Shown here: positions 33,620 through 46,310 of the stretch, in pieces
Position numbering within the stretch: position 1 is the first letter of the stretch
Layout of the letters: each line of letters begins with the position of its first letter
Origin: Nymphaea colorata
Taxonomy: Eukaryota > Streptophyta > Magnoliopsida > Nymphaeales > Nymphaeaceae
Assembly (NCBI RefSeq): GCF_008831285.2
Contig: NC_045149.1
Coordinates: forward strand, 2,468,500 to 2,532,499
Length of the DNA stretch: 64,000 nt
Direction of reading: 5' to 3'
Notes under the pieces: generated by a model
What the model was told of the DNA's origin: nothing
Databases searched by the model: none
What the model saw: the letters and a program-made list of their open reading frames with translations, nothing else
Program-made: the position numbers and the translations under genes

Positions 33620-35700
33620 ATTGCATAGGGCAGGTTTCTGCCTTCCCATTACTTGAGTGCTCCACTTCAATAGCACAGATCTGCCTTTTCTACTAGGTTG
33701 CAGTTGGAATAGAAGCTTATGAAGCATACAAAGTTTCTACTAGGTGACAGTAGATAGTTTTTTTGTTTTTTCTGTATTTTACAGATTTTGAAATGTTTTA
33801 TTTTCCCTTCTAATTTGATGGTTTATCTCCATTTCTATCTGAAATTGTTTTCGTAACTAATAAGTAGTAATCGGTTTTGTACATAACCCTACTAAAATTT
33901 TATGTTTCATTTCCTGACCTTGATTCTGTTTCCTAATCATGCGTTGAATGGTATTACTGTTGTTGCAGTCGGAAGTTGGAGCTTTCGTAGGATTCCAAAT
34001 CTTGGTGTTACAAGAAATGTGACCGCTTATATTGCTGCGCTTTTGTAGGATTCCAATGTTCATATTGCATCCTCAAATCCATAGAAGGGTGAAGTTTGTT
34101 CTTCCATTTTTTTTTTTGGACATATCATGACCAGAAATGTCAGTAGTTAAGGTTTTCTAGTTTTCTAGATGGTGGGTGACTTGCACGATTTCAGTGACCA
34201 TTTCCTCGATGTGCAGGATCTTGACTTAGGTTGGGTCCTTTAACCTGCTGCATTTCTTTAGGGTCTTCTGTACTGACTTCTTTTGTTTTTAATTTTCCTA
34301 AACTGCATTTTCTTACTAGCCATAGTAATAAACATATGGTAATTGCTAGAACTTACCTCATTTTCTGCACTTATCTCTGTTTTCGGTTTCGCAATGATGA
34401 GAAAGGGCTTTCTCTCGACAACAACTCATGCATTAATGGTAAGTTTTGGAGAACTACTAGTTGCTGCCTTGTGTGATTTTTATCGGCCAATTTTTCTCTT
34501 TATTGGTTGTCCACCTTAAAACCTATTCTTGCTAACTTTTCATTGAAACAGAAATTGTTTTGCAAAGAACATATCAAATGAAATTGAAAAGACCTTATTG
34601 CTTTGATTCTCAACATAATTAGCCTAATCATGAGCTCTTCGCATTGAGCCATTTGTTATTAATTTCTTTTTTCACATATTCGTTTTTTACACAGCTCCTC
34701 CTTTTCCTTTATTGGGTGGATGCTAATTATGGTTCTTTTATTTCTAATGCACTACACAAAAATCAATATGCCAAAGCATGCATGGTGCTAGTTTCATAGT
34801 TGGAGGTGTAACTAAATCTTTGATGGGCCGTTAGGTGCCACTTTTTGAATGAATTTTTCTTATACAAGAAACCAACATATCGTTAGAAATGGTATGACGA
34901 AGTGTTGTAAAAAAAATCAGAAATTAAATATATATTTATATGTATACACACACCCACAACGTAAATGAAAATGAACACTATTAAAAAAAATGTAAAGCTT
35001 TATCTACAGACGCCATATGTTGGATTCAACTTGGCTGATTCAGATGTCATAATGAAAAGGTTGACCCATCTTTATATTTTTGATACAGTTAATCTTATAA
35101 GCTTTTTTTTTTCAAGTGAAGGACCTTATTTTTACAATTCTATCTCAATTAGGATGCATTGTTTTACTTCTTAGTTGGCATTTAGATTCTGACAGGTACA
35201 TGAATGGCAGATTTTACCTATACTTATCCTAAGAACAGAACTAGACCTTATTTAGGATGGTGTCTATGGTCCATGTCAGGTGGCCATGCCATTTTGGTTT
35301 TGGGTGCCTGGTGCATTGCACTGAATATGGAATGTGGCAACTGATACATATAATTGTTTTGTTATGTTAGTAATTTTTTATGTTCTAAACATATTTTTTA
35401 AAATATTAAAGAATTATTAGTTATTCTATATTGATGAAAACACCAATCTCCTGCATTTCAGATAGGAAGATTGCAAGTCAAGTGATGTCATATGTCATCT
35501 TATGCATAGAAGGCTATATTCTTGCTTTAGCTGACAAATGACATGTTTATTGCAAATAAAGCAAACTCAGTTGGATATTGAAATGTTTGATGATCACAAG
35601 TATGAGGTAGAGGTATGCTTAGTATGGTGTGAAAGACAAATTCATATTTACTATTGATTCAACTTGAACACATCTTTAGTGGTTTAGTCAAAGTTTTCTA
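33620..35700. other. Non-coding part of the hAT element, possible leader intron
   Basis: T-rich sequence without open frames of note between the GC-rich leader-like duplication and the transposase relic. A spliced leader would fit but no splice pair can be fixed. Confidence 0.35.
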
Positions 35701-35703
35701 TTT

Positions 35704-37638
35704 TTGGATTCTACAACATCTAGTGTCAATGCATCTAGTTTTGTCTCTGCTAACAATATAGAAGCTGACATGATTCTTACGAAAGCCAAGTCACTAAGAT
35801 TAGTTGTATGGAAGGAGTTTAGTAGGACAATAAACAAATCAAGTATTCAATGTGCTATTTGTCAACACTATAAAGTACTTATGGATTACAATAGTAAGAT
35901 GGGCACCACACGTTTAAAGAATAATTTAAAGGCATGTCCTAAAAGGCCTAACTTAGAATTAGGCCAATAACGTCTAGTCATTGGTGAAAGACTAATGATA
36001 GAAAATATACTGCTGGTACTTTCAAGTTTGATTCAGATAAAAGCCGATTTGATTTACCCAATATGACTATTCTTCATGAATATCCATTTTATACAGTTAG
36101 TCATTCAGGTTTTTAAAAGTTTATTAAAGGATTACAACCACAGTTCAAGTTATTGTCATGTAACACTGTCAGATCAGATTGCGTACACATTTATGAAAAT
36201 GAAATGACAAAATTACGTAATATTTTGGAGACGACTAATGAGAGGATTAGTCTCACATCTGACATGTGGACTTCGTCTTGTCAGAAATGTGGTTATTGAT
36301 GTTTAACTGTATATTATATTGATAATAATTAGAAAATAAAAAAAGAAAGTTCTCAACTTTGTTATGGTTGAAACACTTCATACAAGAGAAAAACTTGCAT
36401 CATTCATCAAAGATTGTTTATTAAAATGGAACATTGATCATAAGTTATTTTCAATTACATTAGATAATTGTTCGACAAATGATATCATAGTTACAAAATT
36501 GATAGAGTAGCTTCTAGAAAATGATGTATTTTTTTGTAATTGAAAATTTTTTCAACTTAGATGTGCTTCTCATATTCTTAATTTGATTGTGCAAGATGAT
36601 GTCAAAGAAATAAGTGATGTGATTAACAAGATTAGAGAAAAGATAAAATATATCAAGACATCTCTAGCTCGATGTGAAATTTTTGACCGAACAATGCGTC
36701 ACGTCAAAGTTACTTATTAGAAAAAGTTATGTCTTGATATTTCAACTAGATGGAATTCAACATTTCTTATGCTTGATGTAACTTTACAATATAAAGAAGC
36801 TTTTGGTCGTTTTCAAGAACTTGATCGTCACTATCATTTGACATCGACTAAAGACGAGTGGAAGAAAGCTACTATTATTCATAATGGTTTAAAAATATTT
36901 TATGATGCTACTAATGTCATTTTTGCAGTCAAGTATCCAACTTCTAATATATTCTTTAAAGAGTTTTGTGAGATAAAGATGAAAATTGAAAAAATGTGTT
37001 CAAATTTATATATTTGTCTTTCCAATATGGTAACAAAAAAGAAAACAAAGTTTGACAAGTATAGGAATATAAACAATTTAATTTTAGCAGTTGCAGTGGT
37101 ATTTCATCCTCATTATAAGATAAAAATAATTGAGTTTTATTATAGGTAATTTATAAAGATGAAACATATGAATATGTCTCTGCAGTTAAGAACTACCTTT
37201 GTGATCTTTATAATGAATATAAAACTACTTATGCATTGAAGACACTCTCTACTGGTACTAGTTATATTATTGATATTGAGAATGATAGTGATGCATGTAG
37301 CTTTACTTATTTAATTGAATTTTCTTCTAATAAGAAGCTTAGATGACTTTGTTGAAGAATCATCACAAAGCCAACGCACAAAATCAGATTTTAAGTTGTA
37401 TTTGGAAGAGACCATTTATCCAAAAAATAATCCAATTGACATTTTGACATTGTGGAAGGTCAATGCACCTAAATACCCTATGTTATCTAAAATGGTATGT
37501 GATATTTTGATTATTCCTATATCAACTGTTGCATCAAAGTCAACATTTAGTACATGTGGATGTATTCTTGATTTATTAAGAAGTCGATTAGGTACAAGGA
37601 CCGTAGAAGCTTTGATTTGTACACAAGATTGGTTGTGA
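35704..37638 (+). pseudogene. hAT transposase, broken
   Basis: The N-terminal part (35704-35970) is a BED-type zinc finger: W...F, CAICQHY with the C-x-x-C pair, and a final LKNNLKACPKR where the family has L-x-x-H-L-x-x-C, so the zinc-binding His is Asn. Near 36245 ISLTSDMWTS carries the first RNase-H-like Asp, and near 36455 ITLDNCSTND the second. 36769-37149 is a mid-domain open segment. 37315-37638 is the hATC dimerisation domain: ILTLWKVNAPKYPMLSKMV, IPISTVASKSTFST and VEALICTQDWL; the family's A-S-E-x-x-F-S has Lys for Glu here. Many stops and frame changes separate the parts. It is non-functional and was once the transposase of the surrounding element. Confidence 0.85.
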
Positions 37639-38095
37639 GATCAAACTCAAGGTAATTTACTTATTATTAATGCTTTTAAGCATATTTTTGTGTTGCTTAT
37701 TTTATTCTTTTGTTAGATGATTTCGATTTGCCTACACATTTACTTGAAAAGAAAGCACAATTTGCATCATCATACATTAAAACTGAATCATAAATTAGAG
37801 GTCTATAATCTTTTGTAGTAATCTGTTTTCATTTGCATAATGTAGGTTAATTTGATAGCATTATCCACAGGACCTTAATATAGTATCAACATGGTTGAAG
37901 TATATATCCAAATAAAAAATGATATCCATTGTGGCAAATAGAGACATTGAAAAAAAATTGCATGCTTGGACTATATGGTGATTTTTTTTTTTTACTATTA
38001 AAGTTGTCAAAGATGACTCGTCTAGTCTCTTGTTGCATCAACGAACAACAACCAAGCACAATTTTTAGAAATTTAAATTTGCATGCTCTATTGAA

Positions 38096-38097
<2 letters not shown>

Positions 38098-38130
<33 letters not shown>
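38098..38130. repeat. AT microsatellite
   Basis: About sixteen AT units followed by AGACACACAC and a CT-rich run (38146-38168). Length is likely variable between individuals. Confidence 0.9.
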
Positions 38131-38141
<11 letters not shown>

Positions 38142-38259
38142 CTTGTTCTCTCTCTCTCTTTCTCTCTTAATAAGCTTGACAATTATCACCAGTTCAGTTT
38201 GAGCTAGTGTGATGTTAAGATTGAGTTTAGTAGTTCATTTAGTGTTTACTATATAATTT

Positions 38260-38690
38260 TCGCACATAAATCAGATTTGGATCAAATTTACATATGACTT
38301 AAAAGTCATAGATCGGATTCCGATATAACTTAAAAGTCATATTCAGATTAGATTCAGATCGGATTCAGATATAACTTAAAAGTTGGATTCAAATCGGATT
38401 TAGATATAACTTAAAATTTGGATTTGGATTGGATTCAAGTATAACTTAAAAATCAGATTCAGATTGGATTTGGATATAACTTAAAATTCGGATTTGAATC
38501 GGATTCAAGTATAACTTAGAAATCGGATTCAGAATGGATTCAAACGTAGATTTTAAAGTCGGATTCGGATATGGTATAATTTTTTTTTCATATGAATTTG
38601 AATCTTAATTTCAATCCGATTATATGAATATCCAAAAAATCAGATATGATAAAAGGTATATCTGATCTGAATCCAATTTGTTGACACCCC
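38260..38690. repeat. Right subterminal repeat array of the hAT element
   Basis: Seven or more degenerate copies of GGATTCAGATATAACTTAAAA(GT/TT), period about 40-45 bp, ending at the terminal sequence TTGACACCCCTA. It is the inverted counterpart of the array at 27605-27935. Confidence 0.7.
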
Positions 38691-38700
38691 TAATGGCGGC

Positions 38701-40015
38701 CAGCTCCAACCAGCCCTGGATTACCCAAGAAAAAGTGCATGTTGAGAATATATATTGGTTGACCAATTTGGAAGGAAGATAACCCGCCAACACTAGATTT
38801 AATGCCAAATTTTAGGAGGAGATTGGAGTGGCCTGTCACTCAAAAGGGAAGACCTCCATATTTGCGAAGGACCTGATTTAATTTGGTTTTAGCACCCACA
38901 AGAAGATAGGAGATTCAGCACAATTTTAGGAGATTCCAATTCATTTGAATTATTTCTAGATTTATCGTCTTTAGATGTAGGAATTTTGGGCGCAAGTTTA
39001 TTTAAAGGCTCTTAAGCCTTAGCTGTAGAACATCTTTACCAATTCCAATGAAACTGCAGTTAATTCCAATGAAAGTACAGTTTTAAGAGAGATCAATCCT
39101 GCGTTAATCTTTCTTTCTCCTACGAGTGTGAGATAGTGAAAGAATGTCCGACAAGTTTCCTATGGTTCCAGCGAGTTTGCCACCTCCTTGGCTTGTGACT
39201 CTAGTGTAGGATCCCTCGTTAAGCCTTGGTATTCACCAGCTAAGGCACAACACCGAAGTCCGAGTAGTAGCTACTGATCATCTTCATCCTCGTCCGCCTG
39301 CACAAAGGTTACCCACCAGCAGCAACTTCCCTGCTGTCACACCTGCCATCTTTTGCACCATCGTCCAACAGGAGCAACCCCTTCCGCTGTGCCATCACCA
39401 ACCTATCGTTGTTTCATCTTCAGCAACGTCGGCAACCCCCAACCTCCTAAGAAGCACTCTGCTGCAACCGGATTTAGCCAAAGCTCGGTCTTGGTCTGCG
39501 CTTGGTTGACCTCCTTGCGAAAACCAGGAGCTACCAAGTGTCTTCGAAGCTTTGGCAACGTGGTCTTGGCCGGGCAGAAGTGCCTAACAACAACTTTGAC
39601 CCAGTTGTTTAGCGAGGGTAGGTCGACGGCCTTGACTCTTCCACGGCACCTCACCGAATAGCAAAGGTTGGCGCTTCAGCCTAGGATTTCTGATAAACAA
39701 GGCCGTCTTCCGACTCTCGCATGATTCGAGGGCCTCATCTCTCACGGCCTCTTTTTTTTTAAAAAAAAAACAAAGTATCAAATAACTTTGATTAAAAGGA
39801 ATATTTATGTAATTTTACCGTTGATTTTAGTTCATTTCTCACTGTGTTTCTTTTCTTTTTATTTTATTTTCAAATAAACATGGTTAAAGGGACATTTATG
39901 TAATTTACCTATTGATTTTAATGGTTTTCTCGCGAAAGCCGTTGTTAAGAATGAAGTTGAGGCGGTGCGATGAATTTACAACTTCCTTCGCCCAACGTTT
40001 TCAAAGCAAAAGAAT
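38701..40015. other. Intergenic; possible LTR-end-like sequence, no gene
   Basis: From about 38990 to 39120 the text (TTTATTTAAAGGCTCTTAAG, two copies of AATTCCAATGAAA-TxCAGTT, then GAGAGATCAATCCTGCG) resembles the transcribed end of a plant LTR, and 39290-39660 is GC-richer with open frames on both strands. No matching second LTR, binding site or domain was found. The 102-codon + frame at 39353-39661 shows no recognisable motif. Confidence 0.3.
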
Positions 40016-40135
40016 CGTGCTCGAGAAAAACCCTAGATTGAGGGAGAGGGGAGCCCGCTGTAGCAAGCTGAAAAAAGGATAGCTTGATTAGTCAGTAATT
40101 CCGATCCGACCAATTTTCCGTGCTTCGTCCGCCGG

Positions 40136-40375
40136 GTACGTGCCCTCTTTTCTCCCCCCACTCTCCCTCTCTTCTGTTTCTGGGATCAGTGGACAATGCA
40201 AGAGTGAGAAGAGAACAAGAACACAATATCGAAGGCTTGGCGGTGCAATGAGTGCCTGTCTGCTGAGCTCAAGAACTGTGCAAAATAAAGAAAGGGGCCT
40301 TCTGTTGTTCCTCTTTCATGTCTGATGATCTCTTTGGTTTTTTATCTTCAGAGATCAGAGTATTCATATTGGATA

Positions 40376-40406
<31 letters not shown>

Positions 40407-41358
40407 TTTGTTTGTTGGGTAATAAGTGGAGTTTGTGGACATCAAGATGCTGTTTTTTTTTGTAACCCCAAGACCAGTGGGTGCTTGGAAGATGAGGTAC
40501 CAGGAAACTCGTTCGTAGATTACTGCACTAGGGTTGGAGTTAGGCGGTATTAATGGGCATTTTTGTTCTCCTGGTCTCTACTTTTGCCAGTCTATCTTCT
40601 CGTCTTTGGTGTTCTTTGAAGTGATCTTTGTGTGCCAACCATAAGGGAGTTCTGAGTCTAATTCAGGCAGATCTTGCACAATTTTCTTGTTAAAGGGGCA
40701 GATTTTTGCATTGTGAGTTCCATTGATTGCTCGACGCCAAACACTTCTTAAATGAGAACATGAGATTTTAGGGCTTGTTGGTAGGATTAGGATTTGAGAA
40801 TTTGAATTAGGATGGAAAAGTGGTACTGGGAATTCCGGCTTATTAACTCTTCTTAGGGTTACGGTTGTTTGGTTGCTTGAAGGAAGTTCATTGTTGTGCT
40901 CTTCGGCAATCCAAATTTTAAAAGCCTTTTCCCTCCTTGATTACCACCTTCCAACTTTGGTGGGAAAATGTTCAATTGGTCAGTCTTAGAAATGTTTCTT
41001 TTCTCTGTTTTCCCCAAATACCAAGTTGCAGGTTTTGTTGGGAAGTGGTAAAATTTGCCATACATAGTCTGAAGTATTCCAGCATATGGCAAAAGTAAGT
41101 AAGAAATTTTTCCCACCTACTCTGCTGCAGAAAAATTGTTTGTGTAAAAGGTCATCCAAAAATGTGAAACAAAATTCTCTTGCGACATATTTATACTTGT
41201 GTGGAAGAATCAGGAAGATGCTCTACCTCATAGTCTGTATGAAGCTTTCCTCTTTCATTTCTCCCTTTTTGTTTAATGAGTAATTTTTTTATCATTCCTT
41301 TTGCATATATGGGGTTCTTTGTCACACCTCTTAGTTCATCCTCCGTGGGGTTTTTCAG
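40136..41358 (+). other. Probable 5' UTR intron of the DUF1279 gene
   Basis: A donor-like GCCGG|GTACGTG at 40136 and an acceptor-like TTTTTCAG ending at 41358 frame this intron, 10 nt before the start codon. Exon 1 would lie in the GC-richer stretch ending at 40135 that contains AAACCCTAG, a motif frequent in plant leaders. The CT microsatellite at 40383-40408 lies inside. The pair fits consensus but is inferred, not proven. Confidence 0.5.
40383..40408. repeat. CT microsatellite
   Basis: Thirteen CT units followed by TTTTG, inside the inferred leader intron. Confidence 0.85.
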
Positions 41359-41368
41359 GTGAACATCA

Positions 41369-41794
41369 ATGGCGACAGGGGGGAGGCTTCGGGAGCTCAT
41401 GAAAAAATATGGCAAAGTGGCCTTAGGAGTCCATCTCTCTGTCTCTGCAGCGTCCATTACCGGTCTCTATCTTGCCATCAAGAACAATGTAGACGTCGAG
41501 TCCATGCTCGAAAGAGCTGGTCTTCCTGGCATTGGCCGTCCACAAACTCCTAAGCATCAGGAAAACAAGGAGAAGCTCTACAATGACGACCTCATTGAGG
41601 AGGAACCTGTTCTCGCACAAAAGGGGGAGAAGAATCGAACGGCCGAATTGGCAGCATCAACTGGCGGGGCACTCGCAGTGGCTATCCTCTTGAACAAGGC
41701 CCTCTTCCCTGTTCGAGTGCCGATTACCCTTGCTCTTACTCCTCCGATTTCAAGATTTCTTGCCAGGAGAAACATCCTTAAGAACCATGTATGA
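41369..41794 (+). CDS. DUF1279 / FAM210-like membrane protein
   Basis: A complete 141-codon frame. Residues about 7-50 read LRELMKKYGKVALGVHLSVS, then a hydrophobic ITGLYLAI and NNVDVESMLERAGLPG. This is the core of the DUF1279 domain, K-Y-G-k-v-a-x-g-v-H-x-x-x-S...Y. A second hydrophobic stretch (about 95-125, from GGALAVAILLNKALFPVRVP) and a basic tail (FLARRNILKNH) follow, as in FAM210-type proteins. Animal relatives sit in mitochondria; plant ones are unstudied as far as I know and are predicted for organelle membranes. The start is the first ATG after the inferred acceptor of a leader intron. The stop TGA is followed at once by GTAAGT, so a 3' UTR intron ending at a GAATGCAG site near 42414 is possible. 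Confidence 0.85.
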   Translation: MATGGRLRELMKKYGKVALGVHLSVSAASITGLYLAIKNNVDVESMLERAGLPGIGRPQTPKHQENKEKLYNDDLIEEEPVLAQKGEKNRTAELAASTGGALAVAILLNKALFPVRVPITLALTPPISRFLARRNILKNHV

Positions 41795-44180
41795 GTAAGT
41801 CGTGCTTTCCATAAAACAGATTTTTTTTAGCTGTGTACATAATCTTTCTTTCATTTTTTTCAATTGAAATTTGATAGAAATTATAAACAAAGCTTTGAAT
41901 CTCTCTTTTGTTCATTGTTTGTTGGTGGAGTCTAAGAATAGTCTTGCTTGCCTTTGATTATCGGATGTCTGTGGCTTTGAAACTACTTTATGCATTTCGT
42001 ATGGACTTGGATGTTACCTGAACTTCAAAACTTTCTGAAGTACTATCTTCAGAAGACTATCATGGAGTATGTAGTCTGGTACATAGTCCTCATTTTGAGC
42101 TGATTAAGGCATCAAATTTTACATTTAACTCTATGCGCGAGCTTAGAATGAATTGTTTAGGACGCGGCTCTAGGAGTATGGAGACTGCTTGGCAACAAGG
42201 TTTCATAGGCAATGAAAATTGCTGTTTAGCTTTCCGAACGTCCTTCAATTCACAAACAGTGCATTACAAAAAGAATTGAATCTTCAATATCATATTTCAA
42301 TAACGTACTGAATATAATATAGTTATTGGCAACATGGTCTGGTCAATTTTTTTTTTGCAATAAGAGAATGGAAATCGCAATCAAGCTCTATTTCTTCTGC
42401 GTTGTGAATGCAGGGAAATTATGAAAAACTCCTTCAATTTATGAGGGTTGCCAACTATAATATTGAAAGTAATGTTTTGTTAGCACTCGGAAATCATGTT
42501 TTTCCCATTTGAATACGCGCAGCAAGTCTGACCCTTGATGCTGTTCATTGTGATACCATGAAAAGCATAGTCATGTAATTCATGGGGATGAGGATGGCTC
42601 TAAGCGGTAGAGAAAATTTTATGGATGAAAAATAGTAAGTTATAACAGATGCGCACCATTGACTGTTCTTCGTTTGAATGTTTTGTTGAGAAATTTTCTG
42701 CAAGACACCTAAACAATTGGCAGTAGTCGAAAGCACACCTACCCATTTCATGTTGCTAAAATTTCTACGTACTGATTTCTATGGTTAATGGAAAAGATTT
42801 AACGAACTTAAACTTTGAAATTTAATGGTTAAAGCAGTGAAAAATGTTATCATTTTACCTTTTAAAAAATAATATGAAGAATATGCCTAACTTTGTTACT
42901 ACGATTAGGTTTTCTTACTTTGTAATGTTAAGTTAAAAAAAAAATCACATAATTAATTTAAACATTAGTAGAAGCACTAAGAAATTTAGATATGGCATCA
43001 TTTATTAATCTTAATTGATATAATTAAGAAAGCTAATACAAGATTAATGTAACGGGTTGAGATTTGAAATACAGGATTAATGTCCCAACCAGTTGTGCAA
43101 ACTAAGATTTCTTGAAATGATGTGCATCTATGAGCAATACATGCCTACAAGTTTCACTCATCACTAGAAGGCTGAAGATTAGCACACCTACTTGCTCATT
43201 GCAGCATCTGTCAGGATCTGTATATGCACTAAATTCCATCTGTCAAACATATTACGAACATCATAACCTTTAAAGATCTCAATAGTGGACTCGCTCGCTT
43301 GTTTGCACATATATCACTTTTAAAACATATCTTCGTGAACTATGATTCTATGCATATGTAGATCAACAAGTGAACCGCTATGTTAATCAATGTCCATTGA
43401 AGGTAGAGTCAGAAGCAAAAATATTGCCAACCAATTAATTATGGAAAAAGGGTCTTTAGTCCCAGCCAAACCTTTGATGCCTAAAACAAGAGTTTCCTTC
43501 AATCAGGGCACTAGCAGCTCATCATTGTTTACCACTTTTTATCAATAAGTTGATCACGTATCTAAGAATGAGACGGTAAAGATCTGCGTGGCAACAGCCA
43601 CTTTCTATGTATCCAAATTCGCAAGTCTAATGGCGCCTTGATGTGCTCAATCGAGTTCTAATGAAAATTGATGTTTTTTGAAAGTCTTACGTAAATTGGT
43701 TCTGCGAAGTTAACTAGAAAAAAAAAAAAATTTGTTTCAAATAGCAGCAATAATGTGGAGTTTTTTTCGGTCCACTGATTTAAAGATTAGTTAATTTGTC
43801 AGTTTCATTTCTCCATCTTTGAGGGGCATCGAGTCCGCAAACCATTCTTCAAAGAGGCCTTAATTCACGTTGACTAAACGACATCTGATCTTGCCTGATA
43901 TTCTTCCTAACGTTCCTTCGAAATTGATTTGGCATCCTCAGCTGATACTAAGAAAATAAATATCCGATGAAATTCACATTTGGGTTTGGTTAATGTTTTA
44001 GTTTTAAAAAATTATTTCATATGTTGGTACGTTTCGTTGTTGGGTGAGTAGGAAGGGTATTCACCTTCCTGCTCAATCAAAAAGCAGAAACCTCCACCCT
44101 TCCCTTCATTCTCTCATAATACCATGTCTAAGTTTGGTGTTAAACCTCCACCCTTCCCTCCATCCCTCAAATACCAGGGT
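41795..44180. other. 3' flank and intergenic DNA
   Basis: AT-rich, no gene supported. A possible 3' UTR exon of the DUF1279 gene starts near 42415 (after TGAATGCAG). Confidence 0.4.
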
Positions 44181-44181
44181 T

Positions 44182-44336
44182 TATGTTTGGTGTTTGCAAT
44201 GGCACTCTGCTATGTTTCAACTTATACATTGGTATACGCTCTGCAAGGTGGAAATAGGTCTATGTTTGGTGTTTGGAGTGGCACTTTGCTATGGTTCAAC
44301 TTATACATTAGTATACGCTATGCAAGGTCAAAATAG
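44182..44336. repeat. Tandem duplication, 79-bp unit
   Basis: Copies at 44182-44260 and 44261-44336 both run TATGTTTGGTGTTTG...ATACGCT...TGCAAGGT...AAATAG with a handful of differences. Just upstream, AACCTCCACCCTTCCCT also occurs twice (44089 and 44145). Non-coding. Confidence 0.85.
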
Positions 44337-46310
44337 AAACTCGCTGCCCAGCTTTTAACCTAGCCCAACCTGATTGGACATTAAAAAGGAGAAAAGTATG
44401 CATATCACCCAAATCAAACCAATATATAATAAATAAAATAAAATTATATATAGGTTATCAAGGCGATTCAAGCTATTGGTACTTGGAGAAATCCAAATGT
44501 CAGGCTGGCCCAACGGACGATCTTGTGTCCTAGGACTGGCCCCCTGCCCGTTCTTATTTAAATCTATATCTCATTGGCAATATTGTTTCAATACCAGAAC
44601 AACAAGCCGATCAACTCAAGCTTGGATCATTCAATCTTGACTTTGTGGTATGTTTCGACTCGTTTTTTTAGTCTAAACAGGTTCGAATTTGCAGAACTCA
44701 GACTCTTTGAGCTCGACTCGTCTCCAACAAAAATAGAACACAATGACAAGCGTTCAAGTATTTTTATTGTTTCCCATTGATTTCTTTTTCTCGTTTCACT
44801 ATGTGTTTTCTCTCCTCCCACTTCCTCGATCGATCGTTTGGAAACTGAAACCATCAACCGGGGTTTCAGTTGAAGATTTTTTTAGAGTTTTCTAAAATGT
44901 CTTCTTTGACCGAACATACCATCATTGGCCTCCCGCCTCCACTACCATCTCCTTCTGTAGCATCTCCTGCCTTCCATTACCATTTCCTCTGTGAACCATA
45001 GCAAATAACATCGCTAGCAAACAAGTTAAACGAGTTGAACTTGAGCTCTGACTCAGTCAATCGGATCGAGCTCAAGTTAAAGCTTGATTAGAGCTCAAGC
45101 GGAGCTCGTCTCAACTCAGCTCCTACCTAGTAACTAACTTTTTGCCGGCATTAGAACCCAATGTTAAAACTCTTTAACTGTACTTCATCCCTAGCTATTA
45201 TGTTGTCCGTTGTCCTTTCCTATAATTTTGAGCACATTTTGCTCCTCGTCAAAAGCCTATTTAAAAGGCAAAGCTTTGATAAACTGTATACCCATATTGT
45301 AGTGCCGCGTCCATGCGGTGCTTTGTTGAAAAAATTACCAGACTTTGTCTCGCAAATAGACAATGGAACTTCAATGCATCGGCGGTCAACCTTTTTTATA
45401 TAATTTTCAAACAGCCTACTGATTATTTAATTACAAAAAGTTGATATAGACGGCATTAATTAGTTTAATTATATTAAACTATTCAATAATTGGCTATTTG
45501 TGCGTTAATTACTTGAAAATTGTATGAAAATGTTTTGAAGCGTACGGCATGGAAGTTCGAATGATAAGAAGGCTGCGATTAGCCAGGCCAATATTTTTCT
45601 CCGTATTACCTTTCCTATTTTTTACTTTATTATTTCTAAAAGATTTTTTTTTTATAATGCAAAAACAACTTTTCAGCATAACGAAATGGAAGACTGAATA
45701 AAAAAAAAAAAGTTGAGATTTAGTCATGGTGTAAAATAGATGGTATGCCGAGAGGCCAAGGCTGACTTTAAAAGAAAAGACGTAGTCATAATAAAAGAAA
45801 TAGATGGTATATAAAAGATAAGTCACCTTCACACGGTTAAATATCACACATATCACTTTCTTATCAATATTCGGTATACACTTTAACTCATAAATGTCGC
45901 ACATAAACCACGATCTACCACTCAAGAAAATATTACATCAATCTAAAATCAACGGAGAACATTTAAAAAAAATATTACACCCACAAGTCGAAAAGGAATA
46001 ACGAGGTAATACCCAAAAAAATGTTGCACAAGAACAATAATGTTAGTCACAGTAGCGGGGAGGAACAGACAAAAAAAAAATTATGTCCTGGTAACGAGGA
46101 CGATTGAGGATGTAATCATAGCAATGAGAAAAAATTTCCAAAATTTTTATTTAAAGGATTAGGGGAGGGTCGGCCGGGCTAGCCAACCCCCTAAAAAGTT
46201 CCACAAATTATGTCGGCCATATGTCTTGATAGCCATACAGCACTCGCCATCGAGGGCGAGAGTGGCATATTTAGCCAACCGACCCTTTTAAAGAACCAAA
46301 GGAGACTCAA
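44337..46310. other. AT-rich intergenic DNA with AGCTCAA-type degenerate repeat
   Basis: From about 44600 to 45125 the sequence repeats words such as GAGCTCAAG and GAGCTCGAC, similar in style to the repeat at 4610-5085. Elsewhere nothing is recognised. Confidence 0.4.

Larger units (their letters stand above)
27600..38692 (+). mobile_element. Large decayed hAT transposon carrying a nested solo LTR
   Basis: The left end is TAGGATGTCAATGGATCGGAT (27600 on); the right end, read on the other strand, is TAGGGGTGTCAACAAATTGG. Both fit the plant hAT terminal pattern TAGGGGTGTCAA. Flanking 8-mers are ATGGCACC (27592-27599) and ATGGCGGC (38693-38700), six of eight identical, as expected for an old 8-bp hAT target duplication. 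Both ends carry subterminal arrays of GGATTCAGATAT-type words in opposite orientation. A BED/hATC transposase relic sits in the right third. Subtracting the nested 3.1-kb solo LTR leaves about 8 kb, large for hAT. The alternative is that the two ends come from two separate elements. Confidence 0.55.

Noticed and set aside
38098-38182. Possible coding frame through the AT repeat (98 codons on -)
   Set aside because: Tyr-Ile repeats come from the (AT)n microsatellite.
39353-39661. 102-codon + frame in GC-rich DNA
   Set aside because: The antisense frame is open too, there is no motif, and the neighbourhood looks like retroelement-derived DNA.
40740-41160. Possible MITE in the leader intron of the DUF1279 gene (TAGGGCTTGTTGG start)
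   Set aside because: I could not find the opposite inverted end or a target duplication.
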